A stretch of DNA of 35,561 nucleotides. Source: Candidatus Acidiferrales bacterium (GTDB taxonomy: Bacteria > Acidobacteriota > Terriglobia > Acidiferrales > DATBWB01). The notes beneath the pieces are model-generated. The model did not search any database and had not been told where the DNA came from. It saw only the letters and a program-made list of their open reading frames with translations. Shown here piece by piece: positions 1-7,813 of this stretch. The position numbers and the translations under genes were made by a program. The stretch covers positions 1 through 35,561 of the forward strand of contig DATBWB010000045.1 in assembly GCA_036514995.1 (NCBI GenBank). The letters run 5' to 3'. Position 1 is the first letter of the stretch. The number at the start of each line of letters is the position of its first letter.

Positions 1-13
1 GCAGAATAGCGAG

Positions 14-121
14 CTGGTGCCGTTCCAACTATTTGGGGCCATTTTCCGCAAGTCGCAGGGCATGCTTTATTGATCATACAGGATCGAGATGTATAGGCTC
101 ATCAAGTTGGAACGGCACTGG
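14..121. repeat. MITE-like inverted-repeat element, copy 1
   Basis: Left end CTGGTGCCGTTCCAACT (14-30) and right end AGTTGGAACGGCACTGG (105-121) form a 14-bp terminal inverted repeat around about 75 bp. The interior (TTTGGGG..., GGCATGCTTTATTGATCATA, GATGTATAGGCTCAT) is the reverse complement of the interior of the copy at 19454-19552, with an extra 8-9 bp near position 90. The two are therefore inserted in opposite orientation. It has no coding capacity; a non-autonomous mobile element or REPIN-like unit is the best description. Confidence 0.85.
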
Positions 122-190
122 AGCGACATAATTAGTCATACGTGCTGAGTCCATGAAGAACTTAGCCCAAAATAGTTGGAACGGCACTAG
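122..190. repeat. Partial copy of the same inverted-repeat element
   Basis: Only the right terminal repeat AGTTGGAACGGCACTAG (174-190) with adjacent TTAGCCCAAAAT is recognisable, directly after the intact copy at 14-121. The rest (122-165) is not clearly similar. The stretch ends 22 bp before the stop codon of the minus-strand gene at 213-512. Confidence 0.65.
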
Positions 191-212
191 CCTGGCGGGC
201 GCAAACGGTTCT

Positions 213-512
213 TCATTCTTCCTTGGTGGCGGCAGCCGATGATGCGGGCGCCGTAGCCTTGATGGCTTCGGCCATGGCGGTTCGGTCGAGGGTGTGCTGT
301 TCGTCCTTGGGGTTGGTCGGAATCACGACGAACCGGGTTGCTTCGGCAAGCACCTGGTCCACCGTAAAAGCAGGCGGCGCGCCAATCCCGGGTATGCGCA
401 CAATCCCTTTTATGTCCATCAGGCATTTGCGCCCCGCCGCATCCTGGTATGCCACCTCAACCCCGGAGCGGATGACAAATCGGCGAAGATCATTCAGTGT
501 GATATCGCTCAT
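213..512 (-). CDS. Hypothetical protein, 99 aa
   Basis: Start ATG at 512-510 (MSDITLNDLRRFV). The open frame continues upstream to 809, but the segment before this Met looks non-coding. Residues 1-75 look like a compact soluble domain with alternating hydrophobic strands (FVIRSGVEVAYQD, GRKCLMDIKGIVRIPGIG, ATRFVVIPT). The last 20 residues are an Ala/Pro/Ser-rich tail ending KEE. No signal peptide or membrane segment. No strong Shine-Dalgarno sequence precedes the start. It may follow the small gene at 608-832 on the same strand. Family not recognised. Confidence 0.55.
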   Translation of the reverse strand: MSDITLNDLRRFVIRSGVEVAYQDAAGRKCLMDIKGIVRIPGIGAPPAFTVDQVLAEATRFVVIPTNPKDEQHTLDRTAMAEAIKATAPASSAAATKEE

Positions 513-607
513 AGAAAACAACAATTTAGTGGGGAAGCTGGCAAAAGTCAATTCGTTGGTGGCCGCTATTGGTTGGGATTCGTCCCCAAGACTCGGATGA
601 GCAGCGC

Positions 608-832
608 TCAACGCAACACACGTTCCAAAATTTGTCTGGGGGAGGTGGAGTCGCAGAAAGTTTCCACACTTACAGGGATAATCTTCCAGTCGCCCACAAG
701 TTGGTTTTGTTCGAGGAACTGTTGGGCGTGAGCGACATGGTCGAAGATCAAGAACTGCCCGTTTTGTCCTTTCTCGAATTCGAACTGGCGATCCTTGGTA
801 ATATGACAAATCGCAAAAGCCGAGGCTGTCAT
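608..832 (-). CDS. Hypothetical protein, 74 aa
   Basis: The frame is open from 868; the Met at 832 (MTASAFAICHITKDRQ) is preferred because AGAAGGT lies 7 nt upstream and the preceding 12 residues look unstructured. The protein alternates strands and helices (FEFEKGQNGQFLIFDHVAH, AQQFLEQNQLVGDWKIIPV), as a small folded domain would. It has no recognised motif. It lies 95 bp upstream of the 99-aa gene on the same strand. Support is only its amino-acid composition and length, so it could be spurious. Confidence 0.4.
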   Translation of the reverse strand: MTASAFAICHITKDRQFEFEKGQNGQFLIFDHVAHAQQFLEQNQLVGDWKIIPVSVETFCDSTSPRQILERVLR

Positions 833-1195
833 CGCAAGACCTTCTGGCGCGGTGCTTACGGGAAGCAACCTAGGCTGAGCAACCTTCTCTCCAAACCAAA
901 CTGCGCCTATTCCCCCGAACCCCTTTCCGCCGGATGACAGGGCGTGCTCAAGGCCTTGCTGCTCAGCTTCTCCAAGCCAATTCCGTAAAAAGGAAATGCC
1001 GTGTGTTTACACCCAGAATCAGACCCTTCCCTGATAGGCGTTTAAAAAGGGGAAAATCGTTTCCTCGGAGACTATTTCGGCACAGGAGGGCGATCGAGCG
1101 CACGACGCGAGCCCGCCGTGCCTTGGCGTGGCGGTTTCGCCTTGGTCGGCCCGCCGTAAACGGGAGGGTTATATCGCAGACACTCGGCTTCTTCT
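833..1195. other. Gene-poor interval
   Basis: No convincing gene in either strand. Open frames here give Arg-rich translations typical of GC-rich non-coding DNA. The interval carries the putative upstream region of the 74-aa gene and the 3' flank of the M14 peptidase gene. I see no clear terminator hairpin or repeat. Confidence 0.4.
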
Positions 1196-3973
1196 TCACT
1201 GGCGGAAGTAAGGATTGGCGATGTTTCCGAAAAAGACGCTGTTCATGAACAACCGGACGGTACCCTCCCAAAAGCCGCGGAAGACCGGCGAATCGGCATA
1301 GAGGATCACAAAACCGCGGCCGACCTGTTCGCGAACGAGGTAGGCTGTGTTCGCCAGCTTCCTGGCATTGTCTTCTGTCAAGTAGCCGCTCAGCTTGAAG
1401 TTCTCTTTGGGGTAGTAAATGACGTTGTCTCCCTTGGCGGTCAGCTCGAGGATGGGGCTTGTGCGGTTGAGAACGTCCACCTGGCCGGCGTAGCCGAAAC
1501 CCAGCGGATGGGTATTGTCCAGATTCAGGCGCATGATCGTGCCGGGAATTTCCTCTTTTCTTTCCTCGATCTCCTTCTTAGACCACGGGAGAAGCTTTTT
1601 CTCGAGTTCCTTGGCGGCCTGCTCGGCTTTGTCCTTTTCAGGAGGTTTCTCCGCGGGAGGAGGAGGGGGAGCCCCGGCGAGGGCGGGGCGGGGCGCGGCG
1701 GCTGCCTGGGCCTCCTTTTCTTCCTCGAGTCGTTCCTGCTCGTCACGCTCCCGGACGTAGCGGAAGCCGATGCTGCTCCAGCCGGCCTTGTTCTTCGTGG
1801 CAAGCACAGCTCCTCCGCGCATGCCGACCACAACTCCGCCGTTGCGAATCCAGCCGCCGATTTTCTCCGCCAGCTTCTTGTCCACGTAGCGACTCCAGCC
1901 GCGCCCGGTGCCAAAGTCGCTTGGGAAAATCAGGACGTTGTAGTCCGCCAGCTCCACGCCGCGCAAATCCTCGGCGGCTATGGCGGTGAAAGGCATGCCC
2001 AGTTGTTGGTCGAACAAAAACCAGAGCGCGCCATAGTCTGTCTCCGCGACCGGGCGGTCCATGACGATCGCCACCTTGGGTTTGCGGACAAAGCGCATGC
2101 GATTCGAGCCGAGGTCAATCCCCGCATCGGCCAGGCCGCTCGACGCCGCCATCACGTCCACCTTCGCCTGTGCGGAAAGCTCTTTCATCTTTTGGTCCAG
2201 GTCCGGGAGATTGGTTTCACGAGGCACGATAATCGTTCCCGGATCAAATGCCTGACCTGCCAACTTGAACCCGGCAATAGCAACATAGCAACGAACGTCG
2301 CGCTCGAGCAGGGCCGCCAGAAGCGCCGCCGCCCCGTTTGTATCCCAGGTGAAAAGATAGGCCGTGGCGTGATCCGGGCCGCTGACGCCGCCGGCTGCTT
2401 CAGGAGCAACCGTCACCGCCCGCCGCTCGCCGCTGGCCTTCTTTTGAGACCAGTAGGCTTCGACGCCCGAAGCCAGCGGCAACGACCATCCCGTTACATC
2501 GTAGAAGAGGAGGCCGCGCAATTTCGATTCGGGTTCAAGCAAGGCCCGGGCGAGGAAGCCCTTTGGCTGGGCGAGATCCACCACGTAGGTCGCGGCAGGA
2601 AAGCGCTTGTCGCCGAGCACGCTCCCGGCGTAGTCGCGGACATCATTGGCCGCGAGCGGCTCGCTCGCCTGTTGCACTTCGATTCCTTGCCGCAGAAGAC
2701 GGTCAATGAGCTGGGCGGAGCGCGCAGGGTCTTTGCCGGCGAGAAGATAGATTTCATGAATGGGCCCTTCGCTTCCCGCCCGCAGAGCGGCGCGATGGAA
2801 TTCGTAGAAATCCAGCAAGCGGGCTTCACGGTGGTTGGCGGTTGTCTCAAGCGTCGCCAGCGAGGTTGTGAAGTGATGCCAGGCGCGATCGCGCAACGTC
2901 ACCTCGCCCTGGCCTTCCCGGAGTCTGGCCACCAGCCCGCCACGGCCTCCGCCCGCCTGTTCGTACGTCATCCCGATTGCGCCATTCAGCGAGGGCCAGG
3001 AATCGCCGTAGGAGGGGTAGAAGAGGTCGAAGTCCTCCGAGGTGTAATAGCGAATCCCAAAGCGATCGAAGGCCGCGGCATTGCCCTTGGCATAGATCCG
3101 GAACCACTTGGTGAGAAGGGGATCGATGCTTTCCAGGATGGGCTGAGCCGGCGGCGCAAAATAGTAGGTAGCCTCAAGGTTCATCTCGTGGTAGTCCACG
3201 TGGAGCTGAGGATTCCACCGGCGGTACTCAGCCACGCGCGCCTGGCTCTCCGGTTGCGATTGCCATGCCCAATCCCGGTTCAGATCGAAATAGTAGTGGT
3301 TTGTCCGGCCGCTGGGCCAACGTTCGTTGTGTTCGGCGGCCTCGGGATTGGGATTCGGCATCCGGCCGAGGACGCTGCGGTAGAACTGGACATAGCGGTC
3401 CCGGCCATCGGGGTTCACCATCGGGTCCAGGATGACCACGCACTCCTTCAAAATTTTGAGCGTGCGCTCATCCTCGCCGGCAGCAAGTTGGTAGGCGACT
3501 TGAAGGCTGGCCTCCGAACTTGAAGACTCGTTCCCGTGAACGTTGTAGCTCAGCCAGGCGATGGCCGGCGTCGTTCGCGCCATTTCCGTCGCCTGTTCGA
3601 GAGAGGTTTTTCGCGGGTTGGACAGCCGGGCAATGTTTGCGCGGATGCTTTCGAGCCCGCCGGGGCGGGCCAAGTTTTCCGGAGCGCTGAAGACAGCCAG
3701 GTAAAGCGTGCGCCCCTCAAACGTCTTGCCGTAAGGCAGCAGGCGCATGCGTTCTCCGGCTGCTTGCGCAAGCGTCTTGTAGTAGCGCTCGACCTCGGCA
3801 TGGGGCGTAAAGGCTTCACCTACACGATAGCCCAACACGGACGCGGGCGTGGGGATGGAAAGGTTGTAGCGCCCGCCCGGATAGAACTCGAACTCGCCAC
3901 TTGCTGGAGGCCCCGCCAGGGCGGAAGTAACGAATAAAAGGAGGCTCAGAGCCAAAAACAGTCGCCGCAACAT
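1196..3973 (-). CDS. Secreted M14-family zinc carboxypeptidase-like protein
   Basis: A 925-aa protein with a Sec signal peptide (MLRRLFLALSLLLFVTSALA, likely cut after residue 20). An M14 metallopeptidase domain occupies about residues 50-370: HGNE gives zinc ligands H146 and E149, DYHEM gives H262, the NPDG/NRD motifs lie at 187-190 and 232-234, and TYEQ supplies the catalytic Glu at 338. The C-terminal half resembles the glutamine-amidotransferase-like region seen in large M14 proteins of Acidobacteria and Bacteroidetes. A charged coiled-coil and poly-Pro stretch lies around 750-820. GGAGG sits 5 nt before the ATG, which fixes the start. All catalytic residues are present, so it is probably an active periplasmic or secreted peptidase; substrate unknown. 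Confidence 0.93.
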   Translation of the reverse strand: MLRRLFLALSLLLFVTSALAGPPASGEFEFYPGGRYNLSIPTPASVLGYRVGEAFTPHAEVERYYKTLAQAAGERMRLLPYGKTFEGRTLYLAVFSAPENLARPGGLESIRANIARLSNPRKTSLEQATEMARTTPAIAWLSYNVHGNESSSSEASLQVAYQLAAGEDERTLKILKECVVILDPMVNPDGRDRYVQFYRSVLGRMPNPNPEAAEHNERWPSGRTNHYYFDLNRDWAWQSQPESQARVAEYRRWNPQLHVDYHEMNLEATYYFAPPAQPILESIDPLLTKWFRIYAKGNAAAFDRFGIRYYTSEDFDLFYPSYGDSWPSLNGAIGMTYEQAGGGRGGLVARLREGQGEVTLRDRAWHHFTTSLATLETTANHREARLLDFYEFHRAALRAGSEGPIHEIYLLAGKDPARSAQLIDRLLRQGIEVQQASEPLAANDVRDYAGSVLGDKRFPAATYVVDLAQPKGFLARALLEPESKLRGLLFYDVTGWSLPLASGVEAYWSQKKASGERRAVTVAPEAAGGVSGPDHATAYLFTWDTNGAAALLAALLERDVRCYVAIAGFKLAGQAFDPGTIIVPRETNLPDLDQKMKELSAQAKVDVMAASSGLADAGIDLGSNRMRFVRKPKVAIVMDRPVAETDYGALWFLFDQQLGMPFTAIAAEDLRGVELADYNVLIFPSDFGTGRGWSRYVDKKLAEKIGGWIRNGGVVVGMRGGAVLATKNKAGWSSIGFRYVRERDEQERLEEEKEAQAAAAPRPALAGAPPPPPAEKPPEKDKAEQAAKELEKKLLPWSKKEIEERKEEIPGTIMRLNLDNTHPLGFGYAGQVDVLNRTSPILELTAKGDNVIYYPKENFKLSGYLTEDNARKLANTAYLVREQVGRGFVILYADSPVFRGFWEGTVRLFMNSVFFGNIANPYFRQ

Positions 3974-4080
3974 TAGTCCTCCGGCATGGTTGCAATCGTG
4001 CGAATGGCGCGGCCCTATTTCGACGCGCGCATTGTATTGAAGTCAGAATAAGGAAGCAACCGGCAGCCTGCCCCCGGGGG

Positions 4081-4356
4081 CTTGTGCCGTTCCGACCTGA
4101 TGAACCTATGCATCCCGCATCCGGCGTGACAATAATGCCGGAGCAACTTCTGAACAACGCGAAACTGAGTGTAGTCGTCCACCGGAGGGTCACAACGAAT
4201 CCTGGCGCAGGATCGGGATGCATTACCCGCAGGTCTTCGAGAGCACTGAGCATGCCCGGTGATCTACCGGCGTGACGGGGATTTGAGGACACCGGTCCCG
4301 CACCATCTTGTTGGTACGGGGCCGGAAATAGCCCCAAATAGGTGGAAGAGCCCTAG
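4081..4356. repeat. Degenerate copy of the inverted-repeat element with central insertion
   Basis: 4081-4113 (CTTGTGCCGTTCCGACC, TGAACCTATGCATC) matches the left 30 bp of the copy at 19454 with several changes. 4325-4356 (AAATAGCCCCAAATAGG, TGGAAGAGCCCTAG) matches its right end. Between them are about 210 bp with no gene, far more than the usual 65 bp. This looks like an old copy interrupted by other DNA. The right end overlaps the TAG stop codon (4353-4355) of the gene at 4353-5402. The 3974-4352 interval otherwise holds no gene. Confidence 0.55.
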
Positions 4357-5402
4357 AGAGCGGCAATGATGCTGGCAATGGCTTGATCGAAGTTCGTCCG
4401 GCCGTCGAGGTAGGGCTGCCAGTAGAGCCGGAGCAGCTCGAGGTAGCGAGCCCAGCGGCCTCGATAGAGACCGTAGCGTTCGGCGTAGCTGAGAGGATCG
4501 CCAAATTCGCGCTGGACGAGTTGGCCGGTGGTGTAGAAGAGCAGGGCGTGCCAGAGGTCCCGGGGAATGGGCCGGTTGCGTGATCGGCATTCACTCGCAA
4601 TCGCATCCTGGACGGGTTTGATCAAGGCGTGAGAGGCCTCGTGAAGAATCACCTCGGCGGCGTCGAGGCCCTGATTGCGCGGGTCGGCGCTTGAGATCAC
4701 GGTGTGCGCCGGCCCGGCGGTTGCCGGGGTGGTATAAACGCCCGAGGGACCGGCGTAACCGGTGACGTCCATGCGGATCGGTTCTTTCGGCCAGGGGGAT
4801 TGATAAACCAGCGTCAATTGCTTGGCCAACTGATCGCCTTTTTCCGTGACCAGCTTCCGGGCGGACTCCATCCACGCCTGATTGCGGCGCTCGTCTTCCG
4901 GCCAGTATTTTTCGCGGTAGATCGGCGTGGCTTTCACCAATGCCTGAATCAGGCCTTCCTCCAGGCCGCGCTCGCGGAGGTCGGCGATGTTTTCCGAGCG
5001 GCTGATCTTCCGGCCTATTTCAACGAGCTCGGAATCGAAAGAAAGGTTTCCCCGTCGCGGCGGGGTCAAATTCTTGCGATAGTATGCGACGGCTGCGGCT
5101 AGCCCGCCTTCCCGCTGGCGGGTTAGCCCCGCCGGAGGCGAAGCCGGCTCATCGCCCCGGCTCGCCCCGATAGAATCGGGGCTCGTCCGAATGGGGCTTG
5201 GCGGCGCCGAATCCTTGGTGGCCTGCTCGTAAAGGAAATGGTGCAGGTTCGTATAGAAATGATTGTAGAGAGTAATCCGAGCCGGCAACGGTTCTTCTGG
5301 CCGGCCAGCGCGGACGGTTTGGGAGGGGGCTTGGGCGGTGGGCGTGGAAAGCATGCCAGCCGATATGAGGAGAAGGGACAGAAGTGTTGCCGCCGGGATC
5401 AT
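4353..5402 (-). CDS. Secreted HExxH-motif protein, putative metalloprotease
   Basis: About 349 aa, starting at ATG 5402; a TTG one codon earlier at 5405 is possible. The N-terminus is hydrophobic (IPAATLLSLLLISAGML) and reads as a signal peptide. HEASH (H254, E255, H258) within VILHEASHALI is a zincin zinc-binding and catalytic motif, and the Asp-rich region before it and Tyr/Trp-rich helices after it fit a gluzincin-like fold. I do not recognise the family, so protease activity is inferred. Residues about 67-100, Ser/Pro/Gly/Arg-rich, are encoded by stacked palindromes at 5103-5182 and look like an insertion. The gene ends inside a decayed repeat copy. It follows the SnoaL-like gene by 26 bp. 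Confidence 0.8.
   Translation of the reverse strand: MIPAATLLSLLLISAGMLSTPTAQAPSQTVRAGRPEEPLPARITLYNHFYTNLHHFLYEQATKDSAPPSPIRTSPDSIGASRGDEPASPPAGLTRQREGGLAAAVAYYRKNLTPPRRGNLSFDSELVEIGRKISRSENIADLRERGLEEGLIQALVKATPIYREKYWPEDERRNQAWMESARKLVTEKGDQLAKQLTLVYQSPWPKEPIRMDVTGYAGPSGVYTTPATAGPAHTVISSADPRNQGLDAAEVILHEASHALIKPVQDAIASECRSRNRPIPRDLWHALLFYTTGQLVQREFGDPLSYAERYGLYRGRWARYLELLRLYWQPYLDGRTNFDQAIASIIAAL
5103..5182. repeat. In-frame palindromic repeats inside the HExxH gene
   Basis: CCCGCC (5103-5108) pairs with GGCGGG (5117-5122). GCCCCGAT-AGA-ATCGGGGC (5164-5182) is an 8-bp perfect stem with a 3-nt loop. The GCCCCGAT...ATCGGGGC arms recur at 21630-21650, outside genes. The block adds no stop codon to the coding frame and encodes the low-complexity residues about 67-100 of the HExxH protein. 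Confidence 0.75.
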
Positions 5403-5410
5403 CAAAGAGT

Positions 5411-5424
5411 CCCGAAGCTTCGGG
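5411..5424. repeat. Perfect 14-bp palindrome upstream of the HExxH gene
   Basis: CCCGAAGCTTCGGG is a perfect palindrome in the 26-bp gap between the SnoaL-like gene and the HExxH gene, 9 bp before the downstream start codon. It may be a member of the window's palindrome set or a structure affecting translation; nothing else shows its role. Confidence 0.5.
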
Positions 5425-5428
5425 TGGC

Positions 5429-5866
5429 CTACTGCACCGTCGTTGGTTCGGTGACGGGGATGGGCGAAGCGTGATGGTGGATCATCAGCCAGTTTTCTCC
5501 GCGGCGCACGAAAATATTGGTGGCCTGAATCAGCGCGGTATCGAAACCTTTGTCGGTGGTGCTGGTGATCTTCTCGTTGCAGACCACCCAGGCGACATCG
5601 CCCAGCATCTGCACCTCCACGTTGGAAATGATCACCTGCATGCGCCCCGTATTCTCAAAGATGCGCGCCCAACTCTCGCGCACTTCCTCCCAGCCGGAGA
5701 GCAGCTCCCAGCCGGGATGAACACACTTGACGGAATCGTCGTGCAACCACACGCGATCCATTCTCTCCAGGTCGAGCCCTTCGAGGGCAAGATAAAACCG
5801 GCGGTTTGCTTCCCGGACTTTTTCTTCGTCTTCCGGTGTCGGAGAAGGGGAAAAAGCAGCTCCCAT
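5429..5866 (-). CDS. SnoaL-like / NTF2-fold protein
   Basis: 145 aa from ATG 5866, preceded by GAGGTGAG 3-4 nt upstream; the frame could extend to 5896 but lacks a ribosome site there. The pattern (EANRRFYLALEGLDLERMD, then WLHDDSVKCVHPGWELLSG, EEVRESWARIF, and C-terminal strands with FVRRGENWLMIHHHASPIP) is that of SnoaL-like/DUF4440 cone-shaped NTF2-fold proteins, which serve as small-molecule binding or isomerase domains. No signal peptide, so cytoplasmic. The HHHAS end is typical of the family. No specific substrate can be assigned. Same strand as the HExxH gene, 26 bp apart. Confidence 0.82.
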   Translation of the reverse strand: MGAAFSPSPTPEDEEKVREANRRFYLALEGLDLERMDRVWLHDDSVKCVHPGWELLSGWEEVRESWARIFENTGRMQVIISNVEVQMLGDVAWVVCNEKITSTTDKGFDTALIQATNIFVRRGENWLMIHHHASPIPVTEPTTVQ

Positions 5867-5957
5867 TCTCACCTCGTTCGCGCGGCTCCGTACCATCCCT
5901 TCGCTTCGCTCAGGGCAAGCGTGCGGGGCGCGGCGTTCCTAGGAATGCATCCTCATT

Positions 5958-6560
5958 CTACGTGCGGCGGTTGACGCCCCGCCCGGCCACTCGCAAAGCT
6001 CCGGCCAGGATCACCATCTTGACGAGTTCGCCGGGAAGGAACGGATAAAGCCCAAGGTAGATCGCTTCGGCAACGCCCCGGTGGCTCCACAGGGCCAGCC
6101 AGGCGCATCCGAGACTGAAGACGATTGTTTCGGCGAGAAGGAGCGATGCTACCAGTTGGACTCCTCGCCCATGGCGAGGCTGATGCCAGCCCCGTTCGAC
6201 TGCCCACCCCATAACCCACGCGGCCAGCGGATAGGCAACCAGGTAGCCGGCCGTCGGCCCGAGAAAACGTGTTGCCCCGGGCGCCCCGAAGGGCGCAAAA
6301 ACCGGCAAACCGACGGCCCCCTCCACGAGATAGAGCACCAGGGCGACCGCTCCCGCGCGCGACCCCAGCAGCGCGCCCACCAATAACACGCCAAAGGTCT
6401 GCCCGGTGATGGGCACTGCCGTAAAAGGCAGAGGTATCGCGATCTGGGCGGTGAGCGCCACGATGGCGCTGCCCGCTACCACCAGGATTGCTTTTCGAAG
6501 GGCGCCGCTGCCCGGAACAACCCCATCCAGCAACCCCCCCTGTGTTTGAGCTTCTGTCAC
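5958..6560 (-). CDS. bioY: BioY biotin transporter substrate-binding protein
   Basis: 200 aa, GTG start at 6560 with GAGGA 6 nt upstream. The hydrophobic profile shows about six membrane helices. The family features are present: AQIAIPLPFTAVPITGQTF near residues 39-57, the GSRAGAVALVLYLVEGAVGLP helix, and GPTAGYLVAYPLAAW. BioY is the S-component of ECF-type biotin importers. No ecfA or ecfT gene is in the window, so it either works alone, as some BioY proteins do, or uses a shared energising module elsewhere. It lies 30 bp downstream of the small membrane-protein gene at 6591-6779 and probably shares its transcript. Confidence 0.95.
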   Translation of the reverse strand: MTEAQTQGGLLDGVVPGSGALRKAILVVAGSAIVALTAQIAIPLPFTAVPITGQTFGVLLVGALLGSRAGAVALVLYLVEGAVGLPVFAPFGAPGATRFLGPTAGYLVAYPLAAWVMGWAVERGWHQPRHGRGVQLVASLLLAETIVFSLGCAWLALWSHRGVAEAIYLGLYPFLPGELVKMVILAGALRVAGRGVNRRT

Positions 6561-6590
6561 GGAGTGTCCTCTTGTTGGCTTGTTGGCAGC

Positions 6591-6779
6591 CTATTGTGTT
6601 TTCTGGCGGCAGCCTTCGATTTCTTCGCCGATCTCCGAAAGCGTGTCTTGCATGCCGGCACGCGAACACGACAACAGGGACTTGAGTTTCCAGCAGACAA
6701 TTCCGACGGCAATCGTCAGAATTCCGACAAGCGCCAGAAGAATAATCCACCCGGTTCGCACGTACTCGCCAAGACCCAC
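6591..6779 (-). CDS. Small single-span membrane protein, 62 aa
   Basis: GTG start at 6779. Residues 11-30 (WIILLALVGILTIAVGIVCW) form one clear transmembrane helix, followed by a Lys/Ser turn and an acidic amphipathic helix (TLSEIGEEIEGC). It sits just before bioY on the same strand. A TATAAT hexamer lies only 8 nt upstream of the GTG, so the message may be leaderless; there is no Shine-Dalgarno site for this start. Function unknown; a partner of BioY is a guess from position only. Confidence 0.55.
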   Translation of the reverse strand: MGLGEYVRTGWIILLALVGILTIAVGIVCWKLKSLLSCSRAGMQDTLSEIGEEIEGCRQKTQ

Positions 6780-6787
6780 TCCGGCGC

Positions 6788-6793
6788 ATTATA
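6788..6793 (-). promoter_or_regulatory. Candidate -10 box (TATAAT) for the small membrane protein-bioY pair
   Basis: Minus-strand TATAAT is the exact consensus -10 hexamer, 8 nt before the GTG of the 62-aa gene. A convincing -35 box is missing (TTGGGA is 20 bp upstream, too far). A start site 6-8 nt downstream would leave almost no leader. Confidence 0.4.
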
Positions 6794-6890
6794 CACGAAC
6801 CGGACTCGCCCTATCCCAAATCTCTGCGCTTCCGTCCGGGAAGGTTCCGGCAGCCCGGCTGAGCGTGGTGAGTTCACCCGAGGCTGTTGA

Positions 6891-7262
6891 TTATGATGAT
6901 TGTTCTGCCGCATGGCGCAAGATGCGAGGCAATTCCGCGGTGAATTTCGAGCGGGGTAAAACCCGGTCGCATCCGGCTTGCCTGGCAGCCTCAGCCAAAT
7001 CCGCTTGCACGTGCGAGAGAAAGCCGACGACGGGAACAGCGGTGAGGGCAGAGTTCGTCTTGAGCCGGCGGATGGTCTCGCCGCGCTCGGCGCCGGGCGC
7101 GCTCAAATCTACGATGACGAGAGACGGCCGCTCTTCAGCCGAGCGCCGGAGCAGGGCTTCCGCGCTCGAGAGCGTTTCCACCTCCGCGCCGACGAGCCTG
7201 GCGGTCTCGATGATCTTGGCGGCAAAGAAAAGATCTTCCACTAGCGCCAGGATTTTTGACAC
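6891..7262 (-). CDS. Stand-alone response-regulator receiver-like protein
   Basis: 123 aa, GTG start at 7262 with AAGGAGA 5 nt upstream. It has the receiver-domain layout: acidic residues E9-D10 after the first strand (ILALVED), phosphoacceptor D52 in LVIVDLSAPG, S83 after the fourth strand (VVGFLSH) and K106 in LPRSKF. No output domain follows, so it would act by protein contact like CheY-type regulators. No histidine kinase gene is nearby. The VEDLFFAAKI start deviates from the usual DD pair, so phosphorylation is likely but not certain. Confidence 0.83.
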   Translation of the reverse strand: MSKILALVEDLFFAAKIIETARLVGAEVETLSSAEALLRRSAEERPSLVIVDLSAPGAERGETIRRLKTNSALTAVPVVGFLSHVQADLAEAARQAGCDRVLPRSKFTAELPRILRHAAEQSS

Positions 7263-7340
7263 TCTGTCTCCTTATTTTCTCGGGTTCATGGCGAATCCCT
7301 GTGGGTGAAGGGGCGACCTCTCCCCAACAACCCCACTTCC

Positions 7341-7660
7341 TCAATGACCCCATTGCGGCCAGGCAATCACCGAATACCCGCCATCCACGATGATCGTCTG
7401 GCCAACAATCATCCGGCTCAGTTCGCTCGAAAGCAAGAGAACGACGTCGGCAACGTCTTCCGGCGAGACCAGATGTCCCGCCGGAGTCCGCTCCGCGGCC
7501 CAACGAACCATCCCCTCGCGGTTCGGGAAGTGCCGCAGCGCGTCGGTATCCACCACGCCGGGAGAAATCACGTTGACGGTGATGCCCCTGGGAGCGAGTT
7601 CGACCGCCAGATGCCTCACCAGCGATTCGAGCGCGCCGCGCAAATTGGAAGGTTCTTCAG
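7341..7660 (-). pseudogene. Remnant of a FabL-like enoyl-ACP reductase (short-chain dehydrogenase)
   Basis: Only the C-terminal 100 or so residues of a short-chain dehydrogenase remain: GALESLVRHLAVELAPRGI, then NVISPGVVDTDALRHFPNRE, TPAGHLVSPEDVADVVLLL and GQTIIVDGGYSV. The DTDALxHFPNRE and TPAGxxxxPED signatures are those of FabL-type NADPH enoyl-ACP reductases. The Rossmann nucleotide-binding half and the catalytic Tyr/Lys are absent. The frame is closed by a TAG inside the palindrome block at 7662-7789. Any product would be inactive. The missing 5' part is not between here and the cytochrome gene at 7814, so it was lost rather than interrupted. Confidence 0.8.
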
Positions 7661-7661
7661 G

Positions 7662-7789
7662 CTCCAATCGGGCAAGCTGAAGCTTGCCCCTACAAAACTA
7701 CAAAACGACTCGTGTAGGGGCGGGTCTTTAGACCGCCCTCCAATCGGGCAAGCTGAAGCTTCTTGCCCCTACAAAACTACAAAACGACT
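7662..7789. repeat. Duplicated palindrome block
   Basis: A unit starting CTCCAATCGGGCAAGCTGAA and ending ACTACAAAACGACT occurs twice (7662-7710 and 7738-7789, the second with a 3-nt insertion). Between them is TAGGGGCGGGTCTTTAGACC. Hairpins: GGGCAAGC-TGAA-GCTTGCCC (7670-7689), GGTCT-TT-AGACC (7723-7734) and a bulged third (7746-7768). The same palindromes recur at 16055-16167. The block marks the break point of the fabL-like remnant. Confidence 0.85.
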
Positions 7790-7813
7790 TTCTGAGAGGT
7801 TGAACCGGGGAGC

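Noticed and set aside
14-190. CRISPR array suggested by three repeat ends in a row
   Set aside because: The ends are inverted with respect to each other, spacing is irregular and there are no cas genes; they are termini of mobile elements.
934-1248. 104-aa plus-strand open frame
   Set aside because: Arg-rich, overlaps the end of the M14 gene, no ribosome site.
1508-3523. 671-aa plus-strand open frame
   Set aside because: Antisense to the M14 peptidase gene, whose catalytic motifs are intact; the translation is Arg/His/Val-rich with no domain, a shadow due to high GC.
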